A stretch of 64,000 nucleotides of DNA. Origin: Symsagittifera roscoffensis (Eukaryota > Xenacoelomorpha > Acoela > Convolutidae). A program made the position numbers and the translations under genes. The stretch lies in NCBI RefSeq assembly GCF_963678635.1, contig NC_087066.1:35959152-36023151 (forward strand), written 5' to 3'. Of the stretch, positions 46,700-56,356 are shown in pieces. The first letter of the stretch is position 1. Each line of letters begins with the position of its first letter. The notes beneath the pieces are model-generated. The model had not been told where the DNA came from, made no database searches, and worked only from the letters and a program-made list of their open reading frames with translations.

Positions 46700-47350
46700 A
46701 ATGGTAAAAATTTGTTAAAAATTAAACTAATTATGCATCTGGTAATTACTTTTATAGAATTTTGTTAGAAAGATGGTAAAAAAATTAAACCAATTTTTGC
46801 AAGCATGTTAAAAACTTTACATTAATTTTTGCACCATGCAAAACTTTTCATAATTTTTTTACACACTTGTTAAAAAAAATCAAAGAAAATCTCGCAAATT
46901 AAGAAAAATTTCATTAAATATTTTCGCATTTTAAAGAAAACTGAAAGAAAATTTTCTTGCACTGTTAATAATTAAATAAAATGAAAATCTTTGTTTTGAT
47001 TTTGATCATAAAAAATCTCTTTTTTGCATGTAGATTGATCAAAAATATTGGAAAAACAATGTATTAAGATAGGGAATAGTACTCAAAGTCAGCAATTATG
47101 AAAAATTTTTAGCATTAATTTAACAAGTTTTTTACAAAAAATTTTTGCAATTTTTGCAAATGAATAAGAAAAAATAAGTTAGAGTTTTGCATTTGTTTTC
47201 AAAAAAATCACGAAAAAACTTGCATCTAACACAAAATTTTGTTGAAAATTTTTGCACACTTGTTGAAAAAATCAAAACAATTTTTGCATCTTGTAAAAAA
47301 GTTTAATTAAATTTTTGCAAACGTGTTGAAAAAATCAAACCAAAATTTGC
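46700..47350. repeat. Degenerate short tandem repeat (TTTTTGCA type)
   Basis: Recurring TTTTTGCA(T/A)CTTGT and GTTAAAAA(A)(A/T)TCAAA words at intervals of about 35-60 bp. Non-coding, with an overall low-complexity look. The TIR motif at 47059 is embedded in it. Confidence 0.5.
47059..47078. repeat. Internal copy of the TIR motif
   Basis: ATGTATTAAGATAGGGAATA, the unit that occurs three times in each terminal repeat, occurs once here near the middle of the element and in the same orientation as in the left TIR. Confidence 0.8.
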
Positions 47351-47410
47351 ATCTTGCGAAAAAACTCTTGATTTAAATATAAACAATTTTGACAAGATTT
47401 TTATTAACAA

Positions 47411-47590
47411 ATATTCAATTATTAATAGAAAAATTGATACGTTCACTATTTACAGTACCAAAACCATCAATAAAACAATCAACAATTTTCAACAAGTCAG
47501 TCTCATACTTTGAGTTTTGAACTTTTCGAATCCTTTCCAAAAAAGTTGATTCAAGAGTCTGAGTGGACGCAAGTTCCTGCTCAGAAATGA
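47411..47590 (-). pseudogene. Truncated duplicate of orphan ORF C (C-terminal part)
   Basis: The minus strand encodes about 58 residues matching the C-terminus of ORF C (48886-49485). Shared text includes ASTQTL, RIRKVQNSKYE, DCFIDG and the ending NFSI. The 5' two thirds are missing, and a copy of the internal 300-bp duplication abuts the break. Confidence 0.7.
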
Positions 47591-47591
47591 A

Positions 47592-48262
47592 AAAATTGCA
47601 GAGATGCTACTTTGATTAATTTTCCTTCTTTTGTTACTTATATCGGCAATATTTCTTATTTTTACAGCAAACAACTTTTGGTCATTTGTTTTTGCGATTG
47701 CTTTTGTGTATATTTTTACTTATTTGGAAGACTTAAATCCTTAAAAGGTTCCTCTGATTGGATACGACAACTTGAACAAAAATGAACATTTTTGTGATTG
47801 GAAACGACAATGTGTAAAATGGAGCTTTGTTTCCGATTAGACCCGAGTTTTCTATAAGAAATCCATAAAAGGAAACTGAAATGCGTTCTATAGAGAACCT
47901 CCAGAACTCTTCTGCTGCTCGACAGCTCTTTGATTAATACTTTTGTAAAAATATTTCTTTTTTTACAGCAAACAACTTTTGGTCATTTGTTTTTGCGATT
48001 GCTTTTGTGTATATTTTTACTTATTTGGAAGACTTAAATCCTTAAAAGGTTCCTCTGATTGGATACGACAACTTGAACAAAAATGAACATTTTTGTGATT
48101 GGAAACGACAATGTGTAAAATGGAGCTTTGTTTCCGATTAGACCCGATTTTTCTATAAGAAATCCATAAAAGGAAACTGAAATGCGTTCTATAGAGAACC
48201 TCCAGAACTCTTCTGCTGCTCGACAGCTCTTTGATTAATACTTTTGTAAATAAAGGTTGTTT
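47592..48262. repeat. Internal Polinton duplications, copies 2 and 3 (period about 301 bp)
   Basis: CAGCAAACAACTTTTGGTCA recurs about 301 bp apart (47666, 47967), as does TCTGATTGG (47753, 48054). Each unit ends with ATGCGTTCTATAGAGAACCT and GCTGCTCGACAGCTCTTTGA, which resembles the 3' end of ORF B (46520-46580). The block is thus a patchwork of copy 1 and the ORF B tail that was then duplicated in tandem. Confidence 0.8.
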
Positions 48263-48379
48263 TGACTTCGTTTTCTGTAATTAATTTCTTCAATTTTACT
48301 TTAATTATGAGAATAGATGAGAGGTTCAAGGTAAACCATTGAAAAACAATTAGAACTTAGTTAAGTGCTCCGAACTCGC

Positions 48380-48800
48380 ACACATGTTAAAAAGTTTGAT
48401 TAATTTTTGCACAAAAATTCGGAAAAACACTAGAAAAACTGTACGCAAGTAAAAAGTTACCTAATCGATATTGCATCTTGTACACACTTTTAGCTTTTTG
48501 TAGAAAAAATTGAAACACTTTTCGCATTTTGTCGAAAAAAAGTAAAACAATTTTCGCATTTTGTCGAAAAAAGTAAAACACTTTTCGCATTTGTAGTGAA
48601 AAAGTGAAACATTTTTCACATCTTGTTAAAAAAAGTAAAACACTTTTCGCATCTTCTCAAAAAAGTTGAAACATTTTTCGCATTATGTCAAAAAAAAATT
48701 GAAACACTTTTTACAACTTGTTAAAAAATTGAAATGATTTTTTGCAACTTTTTGAAAATCAAAAGAAATATTACATCTTTCTTACATGATTGAAAAATTT
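48380..48800. repeat. Degenerate tandem repeat (about 32-36 bp unit)
   Basis: Units of the type AAAACACTTTTCGCATTTTGTCGAAAAAA repeat about 8-10 times between 48490 and 48740, with looser copies either side. Non-coding. Confidence 0.7.
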
Positions 48801-48885
48801 TTTGCAAATCTTTTTGACAACGGTGATTTTTGTTTCGGTAATTAATTGTAACTTTGTAAACATATGAGAGAAAATAGATGGAATA

Positions 48886-49485
48886 TCAGAAGTTTTTTAT
48901 TGAAAAATTGACATGATCACTATTTACAAATCCATAACCATCAATAAAACAGTCAATTATTTTAAACAAATCATGTTCATATTTTGAGTTTTGTACTTTA
49001 CGAATTCTGTCTAAAAATGCTGAACCAAGAGTTTGCGTAGATGCAAGTTTTTGATTAGAACTTAGATAATGTTTTTTGAACTTTTTGCGAACAAGTCGTT
49101 TCCTTGATACGCTTGGTGTTTTTTCTGCTCCTTTCCATCGTAAATTATGCTGCACTCCACAACTAAGCTGATTGAAGACTTCCCCACTTGATGTGACAAT
49201 ACTCGAAAAGAATCTGTGCTTGTACAAAGTGTAAAGACAATCAATTTCTTGATATATGTATTGATATTTGTCTAATCTCTGAAGAATTTGGCTAAGGGAA
49301 GTTCCAATTAAAATTATATGAAATTTGCAATTTCCCAAGGAACAGAAAGAATCGTGAGTAGAGACGCAATAATCTTGGGTTACTATGTATTTTTCGTAAA
49401 AATCGTTGGAAACAGAAATAAACAATGATTTACTATTATAATCTGAATAAAAGCTGGGAAGAGCTTGACACATAGCAGCTGCCAT
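48886..49485 (-). CDS. Polinton orphan ORF C (199 aa), basic segment
   Basis: ATG at 49485, TGA at 48886. Aromatic- and Cys-containing N-terminal half (SKSLFISVSNDFYEKYIV, CSLGNCKFHIILIG), then a strongly basic stretch RKRLVRKKFKKHY (about 128-140) that could be a nuclear localisation or nucleic-acid-binding signal, then a helical C-terminus (SAFLDRIRKVQNSKYEHDL). No family recognised. A truncated paralogue is at 47411-47590. It is transcribed divergently from ORF D, with shared promoter sites between them. Confidence 0.68.
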   Translation of the reverse strand: MAAAMCQALPSFYSDYNSKSLFISVSNDFYEKYIVTQDYCVSTHDSFCSLGNCKFHIILIGTSLSQILQRLDKYQYIYQEIDCLYTLYKHRFFSSIVTSSGEVFNQLSCGVQHNLRWKGAEKTPSVSRKRLVRKKFKKHYLSSNQKLASTQTLGSAFLDRIRKVQNSKYEHDLFKIIDCFIDGYGFVNSDHVNFSIKNF

Positions 49486-49517
49486 TGGGAAAACGATTTT
49501 TAGAGAAAATGGTGGAG

Positions 49518-49645
49518 TTATATAGTAGTAGTAACACCTACGCAGCTTCCATATAGGGAAATCCTTCCATATTTGGTACTACTTCCATATATGGAAATGG
49601 TGATGACTCATACTGCTTACTTTCATTTTCATTTAAACTCAAAGT
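49518..49645. promoter_or_regulatory. Divergent promoter with CArG (SRF) and AP-1 sites
   Basis: CCATATTTGG (49567-49576) and CCATATATGG (49585-49594) are perfect CC(A/T)6GG boxes, and CCATATAGGG (49549-49558) is one base off. TGACTCA (49604-49610) is a perfect AP-1 site. TATATA-like sequence near 49519 could serve ORF C. CACCTACGCA (49534-49543) resembles the word within the CRE array. Located between divergent ORFs C and D. Binding by SRF and Fos/Jun-type factors is known for these words; use here is inferred. Confidence 0.7.
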
Positions 49646-49688
49646 CATTTCTCTCATTTCTCCTCATCTGATCAGTTTGTTCTTCAAA

Positions 49689-50228
49689 ATGTACTCGAGA
49701 AAAGTTGATAGTTCCAACTATATTGAATTTTCAAAAAATCAAAAAAGAATTGGGAGATTTGTTTGGTTCCAAAAATCCTACAAGGGAAAAATATGCTTGG
49801 AACCGTGCTTTCAACTATTAAAAATAAATGATTTGGGACAATTTGAAAAGTCTCAACAAGTCTATCTTAGTGAAAAAGAAGGCGAAGCAATATCCGCAAT
49901 ACGGAATACTATTATTCACGATGCTGAAAATCTTGGACTCGTACCTATATATGAAGCCAAATCTGGCAGAGAATCAACGATGGATCAGGAGCTCGACATC
50001 TGTAATAGAGTATATGAAGTAGCAATGTACAACATGAGGAGGGTGTGTGTCACAATCAAGAAGTACAACGTGAGCAAGCCACCCTACATTCAGATTCGAC
50101 TCTTCACCGCAAAGGAAAATGAAGACTTGAAGCAAGTTGCATATGTCAACTATACTTTGAATGAATTCAAAGAACTGTCCCAAATATTGGGAGACTTTAT
50201 GTTTGTTGATAATTGTAAACCTCAGTAA
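49689..50228 (+). CDS. Polinton orphan ORF D (179 aa), possible PC4-like fold
   Basis: ATG at 49689 (TTCAAAATGTA), TAA at 50226. The N-terminal half, IGRFVWFQKSYKGKICLEP then VYLSEKEGEAISAI, resembles the strand-rich core and final helix of PC4-type single-stranded DNA-binding coactivators. The C-terminal half repeats a similar plan (VTIKKYN, PPYIQIRLFTAKE, YTLNEFKELSQIL). This is weak resemblance, not a secure call. Some DNA viruses and elements use ssDNA-binding proteins in protein-primed replication, so such a role would fit. The frame is intact. Confidence 0.65.
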   Translation: MYSRKVDSSNYIEFSKNQKRIGRFVWFQKSYKGKICLEPCFQLLKINDLGQFEKSQQVYLSEKEGEAISAIRNTIIHDAENLGLVPIYEAKSGRESTMDQELDICNRVYEVAMYNMRRVCVTIKKYNVSKPPYIQIRLFTAKENEDLKQVAYVNYTLNEFKELSQILGDFMFVDNCKPQ

Positions 50229-50732
50229 AGCTTTGTGATGTTTTGCATGTTTGGTAATTGAGATATTATTGGTTCAAAACTATTTTTTCTCACTAAAGTG
50301 TATATTTAGAGCTATAATATCTGAGGAAAAGTCAGACAAAACATACATTTTAATCGAAATTGACATAAAACACTAACCAATTATGAAATGATTTTCCAGT
50401 ATTTGTTTATGAAATTACTGATGAATTTATTTAATAACTGTTTTCATCACAATTTAGCTAAATTTTGCCTCAATTTAAGAAAATTGCAAACAAGAATGTA
50501 TATTTAATTGAAAACATTATCATTATTTTTTTAGATTTTTTGAATTTCATTGGTTGTTTTCAATTTTTTTCTGCCTTAGTTTGAGGTTTTTATTGGCTAC
50601 ATGAATTTCCTTGAAACTAATTAGACTCTAAATAATTTTAAAATTTTTACGGTGAATTTTACTACAAAATACTTTAAAAATGATAAAACAATTCAAGTTT
50701 TTTAAGTTTCTTCATATATTTCAGTAAGAAAA

Positions 50733-51286
50733 ATGTTTCCATCAAAAGCGTTTTCAATGTCTGAATTGAACATTTATCAGATTTAAAATTGAACTACTAC
50801 AAAAAACTACAAGAGTGGTGGACAGATGAAGTTGATGGAGATTGTATTAGTTTTAATTTGTATAGAAACACAGAAAGTTCAATAGTTTTGTTAAAAAAAT
50901 GGAGAGGAGATTACAAAAAAGAAGAGTACTGTCAGATTTATCAACAATATTTTTATTTAGAAGAGTTAACTCAGATTGGGTGGTCGATCAGTAAAAAACA
51001 AAACAATGGAAGAGCCTATGAATCAGAAATTGGAGATAAGGAACATCAATTCGATTACTGTTTTGAATTTGATACAAATACAAAATACAGATTTGACAGA
51101 ATTTCTTTTGATCGTTTATCCAAATTTAATAGACTTCCGGTTGTTTATACTACAATATACCAAAAAGAAAACGATAAAAACGTATATTTTGGTAATTTCT
51201 TTTTTCACTGGTTAGAAATAGAACAAATCGGAAAAATTTTGATCGAAATTTTAAAATTTGATTTGAATATCGAAAAAACAATATAA
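50733..51286 (+). pseudogene. Polinton orphan ORF E, probable frameshifted relative of ORF D
   Basis: The long frame (from about 50789 to TAA at 51284) has no ATG. A short ATG frame at 50733 (AAAAATGTTTCC) ends at about 50786 in a different phase, so a small indel near 50775-50790 probably split the gene. The protein has the same strand-then-helix layout as ORF D: ISFNLYRNTESSIVLLKKW, LPVVYTTIYQKEND, then IEQIGKILIEIL at the end. No known family; perhaps a diverged paralogue of D. Confidence 0.5.
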
Positions 51287-51426
51287 AATAGACAAGAAAT
51301 CTCATTTATCAAACTTCAAATCTTAGTTATGTTGGAAAAATTCAATAAAATTTATTGATTAAGAAGTTTCATAAACATAGTCTGGTTCTGATCTACAAAA
51401 TTTTTTAAAATCTGTGATTACTTCAT

Positions 51427-51696
51427 TCTGATTGGTTATTAACACAAATAATGTCTGTGAAAGTATCCTCAAAATCAATAAATTTTGAAGAAATTGTTGA
51501 AAAATTCATGAGAAAAAGAGCTCAACTCTGATTGGTTGACATTAAATTTCTTGAAAATTTCATGACTTTTGAAGCTCAATTCTGATAGGTTGACATTGAA
51601 TTTGTTGAAAATTACATGACTATTGAAGCTCAATTCTGATTGGTTGATATCAGAAAAGATAAAGTTTCCTTGTAATTAATGCTCGATTCTGATTGG
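51427..51696. promoter_or_regulatory. Repeated CCAAT boxes upstream of the zinc-finger gene
   Basis: TCTGATTGG (reverse CCAATCAGA) is at 51427, 51527, 51635 and 51688, plus a variant TCTGATAGG at 51581. 51514-51670 is a 54-bp tandem repeat (AGCTCAATTCTGATTGGTTG, then ACATT and TTGAAAATT). All boxes have the same orientation, upstream of the gene starting at 51915. Matches the NF-Y consensus. Confidence 0.65.
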
Positions 51697-51914
51697 TTGA
51701 TACTTTTAAAAATTCCATGGTTAGATTGGATGATTTTTATTTCAGCTAGGCTAAATAGCATATCCATTCTGATTTTCTTTCTCGTTAAAAACAATTGGTT
51801 AATAAGTTTGCTGTTTTTATTTACTTTTGTTCATTTTTTGAGGCTATTCAACTCACCTTATCTAAAAATTTGGTACATTTTAAATCTCCCATTTAATTTT
51901 TCATTACTATTGAG

Positions 51915-52395
51915 ATGCCTTTACCCAATACAAACGAAAGAGTTGCATGTCTTGAATGTGGCAGGGATTACACTCACAAAGATGCATCAAGACATCGTAG
52001 AACATGTGGTGTTTTGAAGTGTTCTAATTGTAATTTTTATACTTATAGCAGCGAGGAACTCGCTAATCATTTCAAGAAGAAGCATTCTCAGCATAATATT
52101 AAGTTATGTGCTCAGCAGACTCCAAACACACTTCAGGAAAAGGTATAATTTTTAAGTTTTTTTTTTTTTGAAAAACTTAGAAATTACTATGATTATTAGT
52201 TTTTACTGAATCTGAAAAGTCTCAGCAATTGTAACAAATCAAGTCAGTAATTATACAGTGTTTTCATTACATTACCTGAACTATCATTTTTTTTATTCAA
52301 AGGTTTTGATTGATGTTAAAGACAGCAAAAATCGAGTTCAAATCGTCGTGAAGCTTTCCATGGAACTCGATCCGAAAACTTTTAATCAACAGTAA
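51915..52395 (+). CDS. Polinton two-exon zinc-finger protein resembling the PolB N-terminus
   Basis: Exon 1 is 51915-52142 and exon 2 is 52303-52395. The 160-bp intron is GT-AG (AAG|GTATAA and a long T-rich tract before TTCAAAG|GTT), and the join is in phase 0. It would encode 106 residues. It starts MPLPNTNERVACLECGRDY, closely parallel to the polymerase start MPALNRNEKVKCEECGQEY. Both have a CxxC...HxxxC finger followed by a second C2H2 finger (CSNCNFYTYSSEELANH). Exon 2 (VLIDVKDSKNRVQIVVKLSM, ending DPKTFNQQ) parallels the polymerase segment after its third finger (FLVDTEMENGRHKV, KLDTKIINEK). It could bind the same DNA site as the polymerase, as a regulator or origin-binding factor; this is inference. 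Confidence 0.7.
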
Positions 52396-54802
52396 AAACT
52401 CCATTGATTGCAAGCTTGCGGAGATTTGTTGTGATAAATTTGTAGTAAAGTGCATAACATATGCTAATGAGTATTTAAGTATTCACCTAAAATTTAAAAA
52501 ACTTGGATATTTGGAAAACATCAACTAATTGAAAGGTTTTTTGTAGTTGCTATTTTAAAGTTTTCCTTGTTTTGTGCTTGTAAAAGTGTTCATAGAGCAG
52601 AGCTTTTTAAGCAGATAATGTGGTTTGACTTATTAAGAATAATGTTTTTCTATTGATGTTTTGATAATTTCAGAAAAGAAATTGATAAATGACCTGGAAA
52701 AAATGTATTTTTTGCTAAACTTTGAAAGTTTCAAGATAATGATACACATCATTCCAACTAAAAATTTATTCTAAAAAAGAAATTCAGATTTAAAACAGCA
52801 TTATACAGTTATGAGCTTGAGAAAATCCTTTAAAGCTTTTTAGTAAAGGGTTTATGGTATTAATTCAGCTTCGGATTATTGATCGTTCGTTGAAACGATA
52901 CATTTTTCCATCTAAAATTCAATTTTCAAGTAAAAATTTGCTCAAATTGGATTCATTTGGTAGAAAGTAGATGAAGCAGAAACTGAGAAAATGCTAAAAT
53001 GAGATAGAAACTCAATTTAATCCTTAAGAGATTTGAGATACTTTTACTAAAATTTAGGTTATAAAGTATATCGTGAGAAAAAAAATCCAACATAAAAATT
53101 CTCAAAGTCTTATATTTATCCGTAATTCATTAGAAAAAATTGTTATCATTTGATATATTTGGTACTTTATATGAAAGATCAAATGTTTTGAAGATAATTT
53201 TTGAAAAGCAAACCCAATTCGACATCTTTTGGAAGAAGATACATAAAGCATAAATCGAAAACTTGCATTCAAGATCTACTTTTCCTTGCTACACAATACT
53301 ACATAGAATATACAACACTATATACAATACATTACTACATTTTTACTACATAGAGTTTTTTTCTTAATAAAAATCGGAAAATTACACAATTGTTCCAATT
53401 TACACCTTGCTTTGCTAAATCAATTTTTTTAGACTCACTCTTTCAGAAGTTTTTATATTGTAGATGTTAGGAACTAGGTTCTCTTGCGTATTTCCGGAGA
53501 TTTTCAGATTATAAATAATAGAGCTGCTCCTAATTTGTTCTTAGATCGTAAAAATACACCTTTATACTCTCATTGTGTACATATATTTTTGAATGCTTTA
53601 ACTAGCACCAATTCTTTCTCACTTGGATATTTTTGAGAAAATTTCCGTCATAAATTAAAAAAAAAAGCGAGTTAATAACTATTTTGCAAGAAAAGTGATA
53701 GTTAATGATTCCAAAATGTGTATTTTTGCTTAAATAGTTTACAATAGCAACTGAACAGGGGAACCTCGAGGAAGATTTTAACATTTTTCATTGTAATTAT
53801 CATACGGTATCAGTTCTAATTTCATCTCTGCTAGCAAATTGTTCGTTCAATTGATACTATTTTCCTCCTAAATTCTCCAGTTTTGACTAAATTTTCTAGT
53901 AAAGTGTGTTCAATAGCGAAAACATGTTTTAAACAGGAAGCAAGAATAACTTTAAAACATGGAAAAACTCTACGGAAAATCTTGAAAGTTATGTTGCAGA
54001 AGCAACAGAGAGATAATCATCAGTTATGAAGAAGTTTTTGTTGAATTTGAGCCAATATCGAATAAATTTTTGAGAAACATTTATCCTATTTTAAACAACT
54101 TTAGCAATAAACCGTTAATTTTTTATCAATAATCAGAAATTTCTAATTTTTAAAATGAAAAATTTCTCACAAGTTGTAATTTTTGTACAAATTTTGGTAA
54201 TTCATTGAGAAAAAAATGAGAATCATGGAGTTTGAATCATGGAGTTTGATTTGGAAATTTCATAGGATATTACCCTTAATGTTCATTTGAATTGAGATTC
54301 CTAAAAATAATCCCTGAACTGGACAAAAAAACAGTTAAAAACCAAAATAAAAGGTTCGAAATGGAAAATTTCATGTAAATTTGATTAATTTTTATTTTAC
54401 CTTCTCGAAAATTACGACTAATTTTACTGTTTTCCGGAAGTTTCAAAATTGATTCTGCTACTATGAACCTTCTTTTCAGTGTTTAGAGCATTGTATAACC
54501 AAATATTTAGCTCAAATTAAGGTAAACTTCATCGTATTTCAATATTTTGAGAAAAAATTGTTGAAAAAGTCATTTTTTATTCAAAATTTTGTATCATTGT
54601 CTCAACATAATGCCAATTAACATATAGTCGTAGCTTATTTTTAAAATCTATAAGTAAAAGTATGTTTAAAATTAGATCAAAAGCAACAATACATTAGCCA
54701 AAATTATGAGATTTCTGCAATTTTTTCCAAATACTTGAAATTTTTGCAATTTTTTCCAAACACTTGAAATTTTTGCAATTTTTTCTCAAAAAATTTGATT
54801 TT
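52396..54802. other. Right arm of the Polinton, no gene seen
   Basis: 2.4 kb of very AT-rich DNA without an open frame of note on either strand. Near the inner edge of the right TIR there is a short repeat of ATTTTTGCAATTTTTTCCAAA(C/T) (54712-54790). It might hold a decayed gene or untranslated or regulatory DNA. Confidence 0.5.
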
Positions 54803-55312
54803 TTTTTTCGAGGTCTCTGTAGGTTCAGAATAGATTCAGATAGGTAGAAAGTAAAAGTATCTAATAAATTTTTATCATATCAAATTAAACAAAATCTTAT
54901 CGTGTTTTGAATTTTTTCGAAAAAATTTTCACAAAAATTCCAAGTTCTTACCCAAAAAACTCTTACCATCGACTTACCATATATCAAAAAACTAATTGAA
55001 AGCCCTTCATTACACAACCTACTCGTAATTAAACTTTGATATTTAACAATTAGGTAACGGGCGCCGAAATTTTTGCGAAAAAATTAGAATTTTCCATTCA
55101 AAAACCAAAAAAATTACGTTTTTCTTTCTCTTACCATCACACTGAAACCTTACCATCGGTATTCCCTATCTTAATACATTGTAGACTCTATACCCAATCT
55201 TAATACATAGCTGGCGGACCGGATGCTCTATTCCCTATCTTAATACATGGAGGTCCGCAACCTCCCCCCCCCCCCCCCCCCCCCCCCCTGATCACCTCCA
55301 ACATCTACTACT
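54803..55312. repeat. Polinton right terminal inverted repeat
   Basis: Inverse of 39477-39973. Its homopolymer is 25 C against 13 G at the left end; apart from this the repeats differ at about three positions (for example GGTTGCGG versus GGTGGCGG). Confidence 0.95.
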
Positions 55313-55318
55313 CTCCAC
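55313..55318. repeat. Polinton target-site duplication, right (CTCCAC)
   Basis: Second copy of the six bases at 39471-39476. Confidence 0.9.
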
Positions 55319-56356
55319 TCTAGTTGGACTTTCACGGTTTCTCAGCTGTAGCCTGTCGTTTAATTCCTTGAGACGCGACGAGCTCCCGCTCACCTGACTG
55401 CTGCTCGGGGTTGAGCTCGGGGTATATCCCGGCAGTGCCACGTCCATCAGTGGGCGTATCGGTTGCGTCTCCAAACCACGCAGGGAGGACACTGACTCGG
55501 TTGGTATCCACACTTCCAGTCCCTCGTTTATGTGCTCTTGAGCCGCGCGGTCTAAATTGAATGGTCCCTTTGACCTGGGAGCCTCATTCACCTCCATACG
55601 TGACTCCGGCCTTCAGCCTGCAGCTGCTCGCTCCGTAGTCCTAGTCCCCTTTTCCTTTTGCTTGTCGAACTCTCGTTGTCGCCGCTGGATCTTTTCAAGT
55701 TCTGACTTCAACTGCTCGCAGTTCGCCTCGTTCTCTCGCACCCTTTGCTCTTGCTGGTACTCTGCCTTAAACATGTCAAGGTCACGCCGCGCCTGATCCC
55801 TCTCGAGTTTCGCTTGATCTCTCTCCAGATTCGCTTAAACCCTCTCGAGTTTCGCGCTATCCAGGTCAAGATTCGCTTTATTCCTCTCCCTGTGCACCCT
55901 CTTTAGTTCCCTCTTCAGGTTACTGAGGTCAGGGTATGTCTCCTCCGTTTGCTGTGCTCGCATCATAGAAGGTGGCTTGCTCGTGGACTGGCCCGCGGAT
56001 GTTGCCGGTGGTCTGGTCGGTAATGGGAACTCTCCCACGCCGTCCTCAGTGTTGTTGCTCAAGCCAGGATTTCTTGCCAAGTCGAATCCTCTCACACCTC
56101 GATCCACATTCCAGGACAACCACCTGGTCTGTTCTTGATTGGATATCCCTTCTGTGGTGTAGCCGACCATCAAGACAGCTTCTGTCGCGTACTCCCTGCA
56201 TTCACCTTGCTCCTCTAACTGCAGGATGGCGTTCAACATCACTGCCATCCTCTCATCCACTTGGGTGTAGTCCAGGTCCCTCAAGCGTCTATACAATTCA
56301 TCGAGCGTAGGCCTTTTTAGCGCAGCAGGCAAGGACTTCCAAAATCGATCTGACAT
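55319..56356 (-). pseudogene. Gypsy-like element 1: N-terminal gag-like ORF, coiled coil
   Basis: ATG at 56356 (MSDRFWKSLPAALKR). The N-terminal helical part (LDELYRRLRDLDYTQVDERM) is followed by a Pro/Ser linker and a long charged coiled coil (LKRELKRVHRERNKANLDLD, RRDLDMFKAEYQQEQ, KIQRRQREFDKQKEK). Two in-frame stops lie at about 55835 and 55618. The frame runs into the Polinton at the duplicated GTGGAG and would resume at 39476. It is probably the structural protein region of an LTR retrotransposon; no zinc knuckle is seen. The identification as gag rests on position ahead of SGNH and pol modules. Confidence 0.6.

Larger units (their letters stand above)
39477..55312. mobile_element. Polinton/Maverick-type transposon, 15.8 kb
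   Basis: Terminal inverted repeats of about 500 bp start AGTAGTAGATGTTGGAGG and end with the complement. A 6-bp target duplication flanks them, and the cargo includes a protein-primed family B DNA polymerase. These three traits define Polintons/Mavericks. The short (AGT)n at the very ends fits protein-primed sliding-back replication. The element interrupts a Gypsy-like ORF so that removing it plus one duplication leaves the frame intact. I find no integrase, FtsK/A32-type ATPase, adenain-like protease, or major/minor capsid gene. Cargo apart from the polymerase is small orphan ORFs in AT-rich DNA. It may be a non-autonomous or highly derived lineage. Confidence 0.9.
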
